Of a DNA stretch of 64,000 nucleotides, positions 33,830 through 43,122 are shown piece by piece. The translations under genes were made by a program, and so were the position numbers. Origin of the DNA: TMP-86 sp964247385 (lineage in GTDB: Bacteria; Pseudomonadota; Gammaproteobacteria; Steroidobacterales; Steroidobacteraceae); assembly GCA_964247385.1 (NCBI GenBank), contig CAXTUB010000012.1, positions 19,913 to 83,912 on the forward strand, read 5' to 3'. Numbering within the stretch: position 1 is the stretch's first letter; each line of letters starts with the position of its first letter. Below the pieces are notes generated by a model. It had not been told where the DNA came from. It saw nothing but the letters and a program-made list of their open reading frames with translations, and did no database searches.

Positions 33830-34141
33830 ATGTATGCGGTTATCGCCACGGGCGGCAAGCAATATCGTGTCCAAGAGGGCGCCGTCATTCGCATCGAAAA
33901 ATTGTCGGGCGAGCCCGGGACGTCGGTCGAGTTTCCCAGTGTCCTGCTCGTGGGCAGCGGCGCGGACGTCAAGCTCGGTGCGCCGTTCATCGGTTCAGCC
34001 AAGGTGGGCGGCACCATCGAGCGCCATGGCAAGGGCGCCAAGGTTCGCATCGTCAAGTTTCGGCGCCGCAAGCATTACAAGCGCGAGGGCACGCATCGTC
34101 AGCCGTTTACGGAAGTGAAGATCACCTCGATCTCCGCGTGA
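33830..34141 (+). CDS. rplU: 50S ribosomal protein L21
   Basis: 103-residue L21, from M-Y-A-V-I-A-T-G-G-K-Q-Y-R-V at the start through K-F-R-R-R-K-H-Y-K-R and ending V-K-I-T-S-I-S-A, all typical. ATG 33830 is preferred to the in-frame GTG at 33818 because the family starts at M-Y. It is first in the rplU-rpmA pair. Confidence 0.97.
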   Translation: MYAVIATGGKQYRVQEGAVIRIEKLSGEPGTSVEFPSVLLVGSGADVKLGAPFIGSAKVGGTIERHGKGAKVRIVKFRRRKHYKREGTHRQPFTEVKITSISA

Positions 34142-34181
34142 TGAGTGCGTTTTGATGTGGACGATTAATTGAGGATTCGAC

Positions 34182-34442
34182 ATGGCGCATAAAAAGGCCG
34201 GCGGCAGTACCCGCAACGGGCGTGATTCACACTCGAAACGCTTGGGCGTCAAGAAATTTGGCGGCGAAGTGGTCGAGGCGGGCAATATTTTGATTCGCCA
34301 GCGCGGCACTCAATATCACGCAGGTCCGAACGTGGGGGTGGGCACCGACCACACGCTGTACGCGACGGCCGGCGGCAAGGTGCAATTTTCGGTCAAAGGT
34401 GCGGAGCGCCGAACGTACGTCAGCGTCGTCGGCAATACCTAG
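34182..34442 (+). CDS. rpmA: 50S ribosomal protein L27
   Basis: 86-residue L27 starting M-A-H-K-K-A-G-G-S-T-R-N-G-R-D-S, whose N-terminal tail reaches the peptidyl transferase centre. R-Q-R-G-T-Q-Y-H-A-G-P-N-V-G-V-G follows as usual. It lies 40 bp after rplU and 94 bp before obgE. Confidence 0.98.
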   Translation: MAHKKAGGSTRNGRDSHSKRLGVKKFGGEVVEAGNILIRQRGTQYHAGPNVGVGTDHTLYATAGGKVQFSVKGAERRTYVSVVGNT

Positions 34443-34536
34443 TCACTGTCCAGCGAGTAGTCACGATCGAGCGCGAGCGAGTCGGCATCGCCGTTCGCTC
34501 GACTTGCCTCCGGGCGGCGGACGCCGTCTGCCCTAA

Positions 34537-35595
34537 ATGAAGTTCATCGACGAAGCGCAGTTGACCGTGCAGGCCGGCAAAGGCGGGCGCGGCTGCGTCA
34601 GCTTCCGGCGGGAAAAATTCATTCCGTTCGGCGGCCCGGATGGCGGCGATGGTGGCCACGGCGGCGATGTGTGGATCACCGCCGCGGACGGCCTGAACAC
34701 GCTGGCGGATTTTCGGATCCGCCGCACCTACCGCGCAGCCAACGGTCAAGGCGGCAGCGGCAACGATTGTACTGGAAGAGCCGGCGCGGATACGCGCATC
34801 ACGGTTCCGGTGGGCACGGTCATCACTGATACGAATACTCGAGAGGCACTCGGTGATTTGATGCGTGCCGGGCAGGATTTGCTCGTTGCAAAAGGCGGCA
34901 AGGGAGGCTGGGGAAATGCTCGCTTCAAATCGAGCACCAATCGCGCGCCGCGCCAATTCGGCCCCGGTCTCGAGGGCGAATCACGCGATCTGCAACTCGA
35001 GCTCAAGTTGATCGCCGATGTCGGGCTGCTGGGCTTACCTAATGCGGGGAAATCAACCTTGATCCGTACTGTTTCGGCGGCACGGCCCAAAGTGGCGGAT
35101 TATCCTTTCACGACCCTGCACCCAAACCTCGGGGTCGTCGCGGTGGGTCCCGGCCGAAGTTTCGTCATGGCCGATATTCCCGGCGTGATTGAAGGCGCAG
35201 CGGAAGGCGCCGGGCTCGGCTTGCGATTCTTGAAGCATCTACAGCGCACACGCCTGCTGCTGCATCTCGTGGATATCTCTCCGCCCGATCCGAACGAAGA
35301 TCCAGTCAAGGATGTACGCATCATTGCCGCTGAAATCAAAAAATTTGCGCGCGACCTTGCGCAAAAGGACCGGTGGCTGCTCATCAACAAAATCGATTTG
35401 CTCGAGCCCAGCGAGGCCCGCCGCCGCGTGAAGGATATCGTCCGGCGGCTTAAGTGGAAGAGGCCCGTATTTCAAATCTCCGGTGCTACGGGACAGGGCA
35501 CGCGTGAATTGATCGACGCCGTCATGGCTTACTTGGAAGACACACCACGCTCGACACGCGAGCCTGGAGATCGCGTCCCGGCGACTGAGCCCTAG
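34537..35595 (+). CDS. obgE: Obg family GTPase
   Basis: 352-residue ObgE/CgtA, a ribosome-assembly and stress GTPase. The N-terminal Obg domain is glycine-rich (G-K-G-G-R-G-C-V-S-F, D-G-G-D-G-G-H-G-G). The G domain starts near residue 160 with G-L-P-N-A-G-K-S-T (G1), D-I-P-G-V-I-E-G-A (G3) and N-K-I-D (G4). The acidic tail is short. Its stop overlaps the convergent rpsT stop by four bases. Confidence 0.97.
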   Translation: MKFIDEAQLTVQAGKGGRGCVSFRREKFIPFGGPDGGDGGHGGDVWITAADGLNTLADFRIRRTYRAANGQGGSGNDCTGRAGADTRITVPVGTVITDTNTREALGDLMRAGQDLLVAKGGKGGWGNARFKSSTNRAPRQFGPGLEGESRDLQLELKLIADVGLLGLPNAGKSTLIRTVSAARPKVADYPFTTLHPNLGVVAVGPGRSFVMADIPGVIEGAAEGAGLGLRFLKHLQRTRLLLHLVDISPPDPNEDPVKDVRIIAAEIKKFARDLAQKDRWLLINKIDLLEPSEARRRVKDIVRRLKWKRPVFQISGATGQGTRELIDAVMAYLEDTPRSTREPGDRVPATEP

Positions 35596-35858
35596 CGTGC
35601 GAGCGCTCGCACCTGCTTGCTCAAGCGGCTCTTGTGCCGGGCTGCTTTATTGCGATGAATGATGCCCTTATTGACCATGCTGTCGATGATGGGCGTCGCT
35701 TCGTTCAGAGCCGTCTGCGCGTTCTCGGCATTGCCGCTCTTGATCGCGGTCGTGGCGCGGCGAATGGCGCTGCGCAGACGCGAGGTCGCGGCATCGTTGC
35801 GCTGCCGATGTTGCGCGGCTTGGCGCGCTGCTTTTTCCGCCGATTTGGTATTGGCCAA
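35592..35858 (-). CDS. rpsT: 30S ribosomal protein S20
   Basis: 88-residue S20, beginning M-A-N-T-K-S-A-E-K-A-A-R and ending with the basic K-A-A-R-H-K-S-R-L-S-K-Q-V-R-A-L. It is transcribed alone, opposite to obgE and murJ, from the promoter at 35888-35916. Confidence 0.97.
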   Translation of the reverse strand: MANTKSAEKAARQAAQHRQRNDAATSRLRSAIRRATTAIKSGNAENAQTALNEATPIIDSMVNKGIIHRNKAARHKSRLSKQVRALAR

Positions 35859-35887
35859 GACATGGCTCCGCTGAAAATTGGCCGCGT

Positions 35888-35916
35888 ATTGTGTGGGCCG
35901 GCATGATTCAAGTCAA
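35888..35916 (-). promoter_or_regulatory. promoter of rpsT
   Basis: Read on the minus strand: TTGACT (35916-35911), a 17-bp spacer and CACAAT (35893-35888), 30 bp upstream of the rpsT ATG. It overlaps the leader region of the divergent murJ. Confidence 0.55.
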
Positions 35917-35928
35917 TTATAGGCGGAC

Positions 35929-37482
35929 ATGAGCCGCGCCATTTTCAAGTCGACGACGTTGGTCGGGGCAACGACGTTGCTATCGCGCGTGACCGGCATG
36001 ATGCGCGATGTCGCCCAGGCGCATTTGTTCGGCGGCGGCCCCATGGCGGATGCGTTCCTCGTCGCATACAAAATTCCGAATTTCTTGCGCCGTCTGTTTG
36101 CCGAGGGCGCATTTTCGCAGTCGTTCGTGCCGGTAGTGTCCGAGTACAAACACCGGCGCAGCCCTGGGGAGGTGCGCGAGCTCGTCAGCGGCGCCGCTGG
36201 AACGCTCGGACTGCTTCTTTTCGTCATCACCCTCATCGGCGTGATCGGCGCACCTCTCATCATCTGGGCTTTCGCGCCCGGATTTTCCACGGGCGGACGC
36301 GATGAGATGGCAGTCGCTATGTTGCGCCTGACCTTTCCGTACCTGTTTTTCATATCGCTCACGGCGCTCGCGAGCGGAGTGCTGAACAGCTATGGAAGCT
36401 TCGGCGCACCCGCATTCACGCAGGTCTTGATGAACGTGATCATGATCGTCGCGGCTATTTGGATCGCTCCGCACTTTTCCAATCCCGGCATGGTGCTTGC
36501 GGCCGCAGTGTTCATCAGCGGCATCGTGCAAGTGCTCTATCAGCTGCCATTCCTGCTTCGACTGCGATTGCTGGACAGGCCGCGTTGGCGCTGGGATCAC
36601 GAAGGCGTGCGCCGGGTCGGCCGGCTCATGATTCCAGGCATTCTCGGCTCATCGATGGCGCAGGTGAGCTTGTTGCTGGATACGCAGATCGCCTCGTTCC
36701 TGGTCACCGGCAGCGTCGCTTGGATGTATTTTGCGGATCGATTGGTCGAGTTTCCGCTCGGCGTTTTCAGCATCGCGCTTGCGACCGTGATTTTGCCGAG
36801 CTTGTCGGCGCATCACGCGGCGGCTGCGCCCGAGCGTTTTTCCGTGACTTTGGATTGGGCCTTGAAACTCGTCGTCGTGATGGTGATGCCGGCGGCCGTG
36901 GCGCTCTTCTGCCTGTCGGGGCCATTGACCGCGACGTTTTTTGGTCATGGCCGCTTCGGCGCGCATGACGTCAAGATGAGCTCGTATGCGTTGATGGCCT
37001 ATTCGTTCGGCCTGCTCGGTTTCAGCTTTGTGAAAGTGTTGGCGCCGGGCTATTTTGCCCGGCAGGATACGCGTACGCCCGTGCGGGTGAGCTTGTTTTC
37101 GCTGGGCATCAACATAGGCATCAATTTGGCTGTGATTGCACCGCTCGTCTATTTCAAATGGCTTCCCGCGCCGCATGCGTTTCTCGCGCTCTCGACCGGA
37201 ATTTCGGCGTGCGTAAATTCGGCCCTTTTGTATCGCGGACTGCGTCGCGCGCGGGTGCTCACGGCCAGTGCGGGATGGCTGGCCCTGCTTTCGCGTGTCG
37301 TGGTGTCGAGTGCGCTCATGGGAGCCTTGCTGTGGTGGCTGTCGGGCGATCTCATCGAATGGGTGGCCATGTCGACATGGGAACGTGTCGGCCGCCTGAG
37401 CGCCCTCGTTGCAGCCGGCGCTCTGGTGTATTTCATCGCGTCATTTGCGACAGGCCTACGGCCGCATCATTTGCGCCCTTGA
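35929..37482 (+). CDS. murJ: lipid II flippase MurJ
   Basis: 517-residue MOP-superfamily membrane protein that flips peptidoglycan lipid II. It has about 14 helices. The start S-T-T-L-V-G-A-T-T-L-L-S-R-V-T-G-M-M-R-D and the following A-F-L-V-A-Y-K-I-P-N-F-L-R-R-L-F-A-E-G match MurJ, including the central-cavity Arg residues. It precedes ribF, sharing one base (TGATG), and is divergent from rpsT. Confidence 0.95.
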   Translation: MSRAIFKSTTLVGATTLLSRVTGMMRDVAQAHLFGGGPMADAFLVAYKIPNFLRRLFAEGAFSQSFVPVVSEYKHRRSPGEVRELVSGAAGTLGLLLFVITLIGVIGAPLIIWAFAPGFSTGGRDEMAVAMLRLTFPYLFFISLTALASGVLNSYGSFGAPAFTQVLMNVIMIVAAIWIAPHFSNPGMVLAAAVFISGIVQVLYQLPFLLRLRLLDRPRWRWDHEGVRRVGRLMIPGILGSSMAQVSLLLDTQIASFLVTGSVAWMYFADRLVEFPLGVFSIALATVILPSLSAHHAAAAPERFSVTLDWALKLVVVMVMPAAVALFCLSGPLTATFFGHGRFGAHDVKMSSYALMAYSFGLLGFSFVKVLAPGYFARQDTRTPVRVSLFSLGINIGINLAVIAPLVYFKWLPAPHAFLALSTGISACVNSALLYRGLRRARVLTASAGWLALLSRVVVSSALMGALLWWLSGDLIEWVAMSTWERVGRLSALVAAGALVYFIASFATGLRPHHLRP

Positions 37483-38414
37483 TGGAACTCATCCGTGGCG
37501 TGCGGAATCTGAGCCGCCGGCGCGGCGGCTGCGTCTTGACCGTGGGAAATTTCGACGGCGTGCATCGTGGGCATCAGGAAATCATTCGAATCGTGCGCGA
37601 GCGGGCGGCTTCGCTCGGCTGCGCTTCCGCCGTTTTGTCGTTTGAGCCCACGTTCAAGGAATATCACGACCCGGAGCACGCACCGGCGCGGCTCACGCGC
37701 TGGCGCGAGAAGTTCGTGTTGCTCGCGGCGTATGGAGTCGACCGTTTCGTCACCCTGCATTTCGACGATTCGCTGCGCGATGTCCGCCCTCGCGAATTCG
37801 TGCGGGATTTTTTACACCGAGGCCTGGATGCGCGTCACGTAGTGGTGGGCCCTGATTTTCGCTTCGGCAGCGACGCCTCCGGATCGTTTGAATCGCTGCG
37901 CGGACTCGGGCAGGAGTTCGGCATCGAGATCGAGCGCATCACGCCCTATCGATTGGACGATGTGAGGGTGAGCAGCACTCTCGTGCGCCAATGCCTTGCG
38001 TCTGCGGATTATCGAGGCGCCGCGACTTTTCTTGGTCGCGCATATCGCATGATGGGCCGTGTGATGCCGGGCCGTAAACTGGGCCGCGAGCTCGGCTATC
38101 CGACGGCCAACCTGCCGCTCCTGCGCAACAAGTCGCCGGTGTGGGGCGTACTGGCCGTGCGTGTGTACGGAATTCGCGCGTGCGCCATGCCCGCGGTGGC
38201 GAGCCTCGGCACGCGGCCGACCGTCGACGGCATCGAGCCCTTGCTGGAAGTTCATGTGTTTGACTACGCGGGCGATCTCTATGGCCGCATGTTGGAAGTC
38301 GAATTCGTGGAGAAGCTGCGAGATGAAGAGAAGTTCGAGTCTCTCGATGCCATGGTGCGGCAAATGAGCATCGATGCATCGCGTGCGCGTCTGGCATTGT
38401 CGCGGACTTGTTAA
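37482..38414 (+). CDS. ribF: bifunctional riboflavin kinase/FAD synthetase
   Basis: 310-residue RibF making FMN and FAD. The FAD synthetase half has V-G-N-F-D-G-V-H-R-G-H near residues 21-31 and G-P-D-F-R-F-G; the kinase half has G-R-K-L-G-R-E-L-G-Y-P-T-A-N-L and G-V-L-A-V-R-V. ATG 37482 uses the last base of the murJ stop; the frame running back to 37158 lies inside murJ and is rejected. Confidence 0.95.
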   Translation: MELIRGVRNLSRRRGGCVLTVGNFDGVHRGHQEIIRIVRERAASLGCASAVLSFEPTFKEYHDPEHAPARLTRWREKFVLLAAYGVDRFVTLHFDDSLRDVRPREFVRDFLHRGLDARHVVVGPDFRFGSDASGSFESLRGLGQEFGIEIERITPYRLDDVRVSSTLVRQCLASADYRGAATFLGRAYRMMGRVMPGRKLGRELGYPTANLPLLRNKSPVWGVLAVRVYGIRACAMPAVASLGTRPTVDGIEPLLEVHVFDYAGDLYGRMLEVEFVEKLRDEEKFESLDAMVRQMSIDASRARLALSRTC

Positions 38415-38432
38415 CGAGGAGCCCTTACGCGC

Positions 38433-41249
38433 GTGCCCGATTACAAAAGTACCATCAATCTGCCAAAGACCGAGTTTGCGATGAAAGCGGATCTCGCGAA
38501 CCGCGAGCCGGCGATGCTCGCAGCGTGGGAGAAGAACGGCATTTATTCAAAGATTCGCGCGGCGAGCCGCGGCCGACCGAAGTTCGTGCTTCCGGACGGC
38601 CCGCCCTATGCCAACGGCAGCATTCATCTGGGCCACGCCGTCAACAAGATCTTGAAAGACATCATCATCAAGAGCCGGACGCTGGATGGGTTCGATGCTC
38701 CGTATGTTCCCGGATGGGACTGCCACGGGCTGCCCATCGAGCTGCAAGTGGAAAAGACTCACGGACGTGTCGGGCAGAAGCTCGATGCGAAAGCGTTTCG
38801 CGCGGCGTGCCGGGCTTATGCATCGACGCAAGTGGATTCACAGCGCGCCGATTTCAAACGGCTCGGCGTGCTGGGCGACTGGGAACATCCCTATCTTACG
38901 ATGCAGCCGCGTTACGAGGCCGAGCAGCTACGGGCCTTCGCCGTGATCTTGCGCAACGGCCATCTTTACAAAGGCTACAAGCCGGTCCATTGGTGCTTCA
39001 ATTGCCGCTCGGCGCTTTCCGAAGCCGAGGTCGAATACGAGTCGAAGACCTCGCCGGCCGTCGACGTCGCGTTCGCCGCGATGGATCAACACGAGATCGC
39101 GATGCGCTTCGGCGTGCCGGACTCCGCGACGCCCGTTTCGGTGGCCATTTGGACCACGACGCCGTGGACACTACCCGCAAACCGCGGCGTGGCGCTCAAT
39201 GCCGACATCGATTATGCGCTCGTCCAATGCGAAACGCCCGCGGGCGCGAAGCGGCTGGTGCTTGCGCAGGGCCTGATCGAGCCGGCATTGAAGCGCATGG
39301 AGTTGGCCGCGTATCAGACGCTTGCAGTCATCAAGGGCGCGGCCCTGGAAGGGGTGCAACTGCGCCATCCGTTTTACGCGCGCGAAGTTCCCATTGTGCT
39401 CGGCGAGCATGTGACGCTCGACGCCGGTACAGGCGCCGTGCACACGGCGCCCGCGCACGGGTTGGAAGATTTTGCGGTGGGACAGCGTTACAAGCTCGAA
39501 ATCGACAATCCCGTTGGGCCTGACGGGCGGTTCATGTCGAGCATGCCATTGTTCGCGAACGAGTTCGTGTTCGATGCCAACGCGACAGTGGTCGAGCAAC
39601 TGCGGGCTCACGGCACGCTGCTGCATCTCGAGGACTACGATCACGCGTATCCTCATTGCTGGCGCCACCACACGCCAGTGATTTTTCGCGCCACGGCGCA
39701 ATGGTTCATCGGGATGGAGCAGGCGGGTTTGCGCAGCAGTGCGCTGCAATCCATACCGCATGTGGATTGGATGCCGGGGTGGGGCGAGCAAAGACTGATC
39801 GCCATGGTCGCCCATCGTCCCGATTGGTGCATCTCGCGGCAGCGCACGTGGGGCGTGCCCATTCCGCTGTTCGTGCACAAGTCGAGCGGCCACTTGCATC
39901 CGAAGACGTTCGAAGTCATCGAGTCGGTGGCCAAAGAAGTCGAAATTAATGGCATCGATGCATGGTTCGACACCGATGCGGCCGCACTGATTCACGATGC
40001 GCGCGATTACGACAAGGCGACGGATGTCATGGATGTGTGGATGGACTCTGGCATGGTGCATCACTGTGTGGCGCAGATGCGGCCGAAGATCAGCTCACCC
40101 GCCGATCTTTACTTGGAAGGCTCGGATCAGCATCGCGGCTGGTTCCAATCGTCTCTGCTGACTTCGGTCGCCATGCATGGACGGGCGCCTTACCGCAGTG
40201 TCCTCACCCACGGGTTCACGGTGGATGAGCAAGGCCGAAAGATGTCGAAATCTTTGGGCAACACGGTGTTGCCGCAAAAAGTCGTCAGTCATCTCGGCGC
40301 CGATGTGCTTCGCCTATGGGTGAGTGCAACGGACTATTCCAAGGAAATGAGCGTTTCAGATGAGATATTGAAACGCATGGCGGATTCGTACCGGCGCATT
40401 CGCAATACGTTCCGGTATTTGCTTGGCAACTTGCACGCATTTGACCCGGCGACGGATTGTGTGGCATGGAACAACTTGCTCGCTCTCGACCAGTGGGCGG
40501 TATCCCGGTGCTTCACGCTGCAAAATGATATCGCGCGTGCATACCGCAACTATGCCTTTCACGACATTTATCAAGCTCTGCACAACTTCTGCGCGGTCGA
40601 TTTGAGCGGCTTCTATCTGGATGTGATCAAAGATCGCCTGTACACCATGCGCGCCGACTCGAAAGGCCGGCGCTCTGCGCAAACAGCGATGTATCACGTG
40701 GCGCATGCCATGGTGCGTTGGATCGCGCCGGTGTTGAGTTTCACGGCGGAGGAGATTTGGAAACTCCTGCCTGGAAGCCGCGGTGAATCGGTGTTCCTGC
40801 ATCAGTGGCACGAATTTCCAATTGCCGCCGCTGCGCCGTTGGCAATCGATTGGACGACCGTGATGTCGGCACGCGCGGCGGTTGCAGGAGAAATCGAGCG
40901 CTCTCGGGCGGCGGGGCTCATCGGTTCGGCCCTGGAGGCAGAAGTGACCGTGCATGCTGCCCCGTCGGAGGCGAAAAAGCTTCTAGCGCTGGACGACGAG
41001 CTCCGCTTCATCTTCATTACGAGCCAGGCGCGCGTGGCGGAAGAGGGCAGCGCCGGCGCGGTGGGTGGCGGCAGTGGCGCCGGGAATGGTACGCCAATGC
41101 GAGTGGATGTTCGTCGCTCGACCGCGCCGAAATGTGAGCGTTGTTGGCATTTGCGCATGGACGTGGGAAGCGATGCGCACCACCCCACGCTCTGCGCGCG
41201 TTGCGTGGTGAACGTCGAAGGCCCCGGCGAGGAGCGGCGCTTCGCATGA
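38433..41249 (+). CDS. ileS: isoleucyl-tRNA synthetase
   Basis: 938-residue class I synthetase. The HIGH motif is H-L-G-H near residue 66 (P-Y-A-N-G-S-I-H-L-G-H), KMSKS is intact in G-R-K-M-S-K-S-L-G-N near 600, and the C-terminal zinc finger has C-E-R-C and C-A-R-C. The editing domain is present between them. It starts at GTG 38433, 18 bp after ribF, and overlaps lspA by ATGA. Confidence 0.97.
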   Translation: MPDYKSTINLPKTEFAMKADLANREPAMLAAWEKNGIYSKIRAASRGRPKFVLPDGPPYANGSIHLGHAVNKILKDIIIKSRTLDGFDAPYVPGWDCHGLPIELQVEKTHGRVGQKLDAKAFRAACRAYASTQVDSQRADFKRLGVLGDWEHPYLTMQPRYEAEQLRAFAVILRNGHLYKGYKPVHWCFNCRSALSEAEVEYESKTSPAVDVAFAAMDQHEIAMRFGVPDSATPVSVAIWTTTPWTLPANRGVALNADIDYALVQCETPAGAKRLVLAQGLIEPALKRMELAAYQTLAVIKGAALEGVQLRHPFYAREVPIVLGEHVTLDAGTGAVHTAPAHGLEDFAVGQRYKLEIDNPVGPDGRFMSSMPLFANEFVFDANATVVEQLRAHGTLLHLEDYDHAYPHCWRHHTPVIFRATAQWFIGMEQAGLRSSALQSIPHVDWMPGWGEQRLIAMVAHRPDWCISRQRTWGVPIPLFVHKSSGHLHPKTFEVIESVAKEVEINGIDAWFDTDAAALIHDARDYDKATDVMDVWMDSGMVHHCVAQMRPKISSPADLYLEGSDQHRGWFQSSLLTSVAMHGRAPYRSVLTHGFTVDEQGRKMSKSLGNTVLPQKVVSHLGADVLRLWVSATDYSKEMSVSDEILKRMADSYRRIRNTFRYLLGNLHAFDPATDCVAWNNLLALDQWAVSRCFTLQNDIARAYRNYAFHDIYQALHNFCAVDLSGFYLDVIKDRLYTMRADSKGRRSAQTAMYHVAHAMVRWIAPVLSFTAEEIWKLLPGSRGESVFLHQWHEFPIAAAAPLAIDWTTVMSARAAVAGEIERSRAAGLIGSALEAEVTVHAAPSEAKKLLALDDELRFIFITSQARVAEEGSAGAVGGGSGAGNGTPMRVDVRRSTAPKCERCWHLRMDVGSDAHHPTLCARCVVNVEGPGEERRFA

Positions 41250-41758
41250 AAGTTCTCCACAATCAAGGCGGCGCCTGGCGGTGGCTCGCGGCCACGCTTC
41301 TCGTCATCGCGCTCGATCAGTGGACGAAACAGTATATCGTCGCGCATTTCACACAGTTCGAATTCCTCACGGTTCTGCCGGTGCTGCAAATTACGCATTT
41401 GCACAACACCGGCGCGGCGTTCAGTTTTCTCGCGAATGAGTCGGGCTGGCAGCGCCATTTCTTCATCGTGCTCGCCCTGAGCGTAAGCATCGCCATTTTG
41501 CTGTGGATACTGAGCCTGCCGCGCCGCGGCGCGCGCATGCTGTCCTTGGGATTGGCTTTGGTCTTGGGCGGCGCACTGGGCAACGTCATCGACCGGATGC
41601 GCTTGGGCTATGTAATCGACTTTATCCACGTGCATTGGCAGGATGCTTACTTCCCTGCGTTCAATGTGGCTGACTCATCCATCACAGTGGGCGCTGCGTT
41701 GTTGTTGCTCGATGCACTGCGGGACTCCTGGCGCAAAGCGCCGCAGATGGAAAGCTAG
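41246..41758 (+). CDS. lspA: lipoprotein signal peptidase
   Basis: 170-residue inner-membrane aspartyl protease that cuts prolipoproteins. Four hydrophobic helices are visible, with D-Q-W-T-K near the N-terminus, N-T-G-A-A-F-S, and the two catalytic Asp residues in N-V-I-D-R and F-N-V-A-D-S. ATG 41246 overlaps the ileS stop by four bases; the earlier in-frame start at 41141 is inside ileS. Confidence 0.96.
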   Translation: MKVLHNQGGAWRWLAATLLVIALDQWTKQYIVAHFTQFEFLTVLPVLQITHLHNTGAAFSFLANESGWQRHFFIVLALSVSIAILLWILSLPRRGARMLSLGLALVLGGALGNVIDRMRLGYVIDFIHVHWQDAYFPAFNVADSSITVGAALLLLDALRDSWRKAPQMES

Positions 41759-41831
41759 CTCCGGCGTCGAGGTCTCATGCACCAATCATTCGCTGCAATC
41801 AACGGCACGCCGTCATGACGCGGCAGCCGCG

Positions 41832-42803
41832 ATGAAAATCTTGCTCGCCAACCCACGCGGATTTTGCGCCGGCGTGGACCGCGCCATCGACATCGTGGAG
41901 CGCGCCATCGAGCTGTTCGGCGCGCCGATCTTCGTCCGGCATGAAGTGGTGCATAACAAATATGTGGTCGAGCGGCTGCGCTCGCTCGGAGCAGTGTTCG
42001 TCGAAGAGCTTGCGCGGGTGCCCGACGGGGCGACGGTGATCTTCAGCGCGCATGGCGTTGCGCGTGCCGTTCAAGAGGAGGCGGCGCGCCGGCATCTGAG
42101 CGTGTTCGATGCCACGTGCCCGCTCGTCACCAAGGTGCACATGGAAGTCAGCCGATATGCGCGCGACGCGCGCACGGTATTTCTCATCGGCCACGCGGGC
42201 CATCCGGAAGTCGAAGGCACCATGGGACAGTATGATGCTTCGCTCGGTGGGGAGATTCATCTCGTGCAAAGCGTGCACGATGTCGAGGAGTTGCCGGTGC
42301 CGCGCGCTGCGAAGGTGGCCTTCGTCACACAGACCACGCTTTCGGTGGACGACACGGCGCTCATCGTCGATGCGTTGCGCGCGAAATATCCCGGGCTCAG
42401 TGCGCCGCGCAAGGAGGACATTTGTTACGCGACGCAAAACCGGCAGGATGCAGTGAAGCGTTTGATCGATCGATGTGACGTGCTGTTGGTCGTTGGCTCG
42501 GAGACCAGCTCGAACTCGAATCGCTTGCGCGAAATCGCCGACAAAGCAGGCAAGCGCGGCTATCTCATCGATGATCCGGCCCAGTTGCAAGCGGCGTGGC
42601 TCGAGGCAGTGAGCACGGTGGGTGTCACTGCGGGCGCCTCCGCGCCCGAGACTCTGGTGCAGGGCGTAATTCGGCAATTGGAAGCTTGGGGCGGCGTGCT
42701 CGACGGCGAAGAGCCGGCGCCGCGGGAGCACGTGGTATTCGCGCTTCCCAAAGCGCTGCGAGGCGTCGTCAAGAAAGCGACCAGTCTTTCGTCGATGAGC
42801 TGA
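41832..42803 (+). CDS. ispH: 4-hydroxy-3-methylbut-2-enyl diphosphate reductase
   Basis: 323-residue iron-sulfur enzyme of the last MEP-pathway step to IPP and DMAPP. The three cluster cysteines lie in G-F-C-A-G-V-D-R-A, D-A-T-C-P-L-V-T-K and D-I-C-Y-A-T-Q-N-R-Q; E-V-V-H-N and G-S-E-T-S-S-N-S are also present. ATG 41832 begins the family's K-I-L-L-A-N-P-R-G-F-C; the longer frame back to 41643 is inside lspA. Confidence 0.97.
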   Translation: MKILLANPRGFCAGVDRAIDIVERAIELFGAPIFVRHEVVHNKYVVERLRSLGAVFVEELARVPDGATVIFSAHGVARAVQEEAARRHLSVFDATCPLVTKVHMEVSRYARDARTVFLIGHAGHPEVEGTMGQYDASLGGEIHLVQSVHDVEELPVPRAAKVAFVTQTTLSVDDTALIVDALRAKYPGLSAPRKEDICYATQNRQDAVKRLIDRCDVLLVVGSETSSNSNRLREIADKAGKRGYLIDDPAQLQAAWLEAVSTVGVTAGASAPETLVQGVIRQLEAWGGVLDGEEPAPREHVVFALPKALRGVVKKATSLSSMS

Positions 42804-42823
42804 CGGCGCTAGTATAAGCGCCG
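42804..42823. promoter_or_regulatory. hairpin with embedded -10-like sequence between ispH and tRNA-Thr
   Basis: Inverted repeat CGGCGCT / AGCGCCG around AGTATA, starting just after the ispH stop. It could terminate ispH transcription, although no T-run follows. TAGTATAAG inside it also resembles a -10 element, 23 bp before the tRNA gene, so it may instead be the tRNA promoter. Confidence 0.4.
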
Positions 42824-42838
42824 ACATTCGCGCACATT

Positions 42839-42911
42839 GCCGACTTAGCTCAGCTGGTAGAGCAACCGCTTCGTAAGCGGTAGGTCCACGGTTCGAATCC
42901 GTGAGTCGGCA
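42839..42911 (+). tRNA. tRNA-Thr (anticodon CGT)
   Basis: Complete cloverleaf without encoded CCA. Acceptor GCCGACT/AGTCGGC with discriminator A, D arm with AGCTCAGCTGGTAGAG, anticodon stem ACCGC/GCGGT around TTCGTAA giving anticodon CGT, and T arm GGTTCGAATCC. The 211 bp between it and the next gene show nothing further. Confidence 0.95.
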
Positions 42912-43122
42912 TTCAGAATTTATTTTTTCGCTGCACAGTTTTTGGAAACCGGCTGCTTCCCCAATTTTAGTTTGCTATAACCTCATTCCATATTGATCGT
43001 TCATCGCGAAAGCCGGACGTCCTACCATGCGCTCTGGTTGCCGACCCGCGCGTCCGCCGCCCGCGAGTCCCCCCATTCGCAGGTTTCGCAAAGGCCGATG
43101 CGCGGTCGGACAACCACCGCTC

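Noticed and set aside
38408..39523. 371-residue frame overlapping the 5' third of ileS
   Set aside because: It is a shifted-frame shadow of ileS, rich in Arg/Ala and without motifs.
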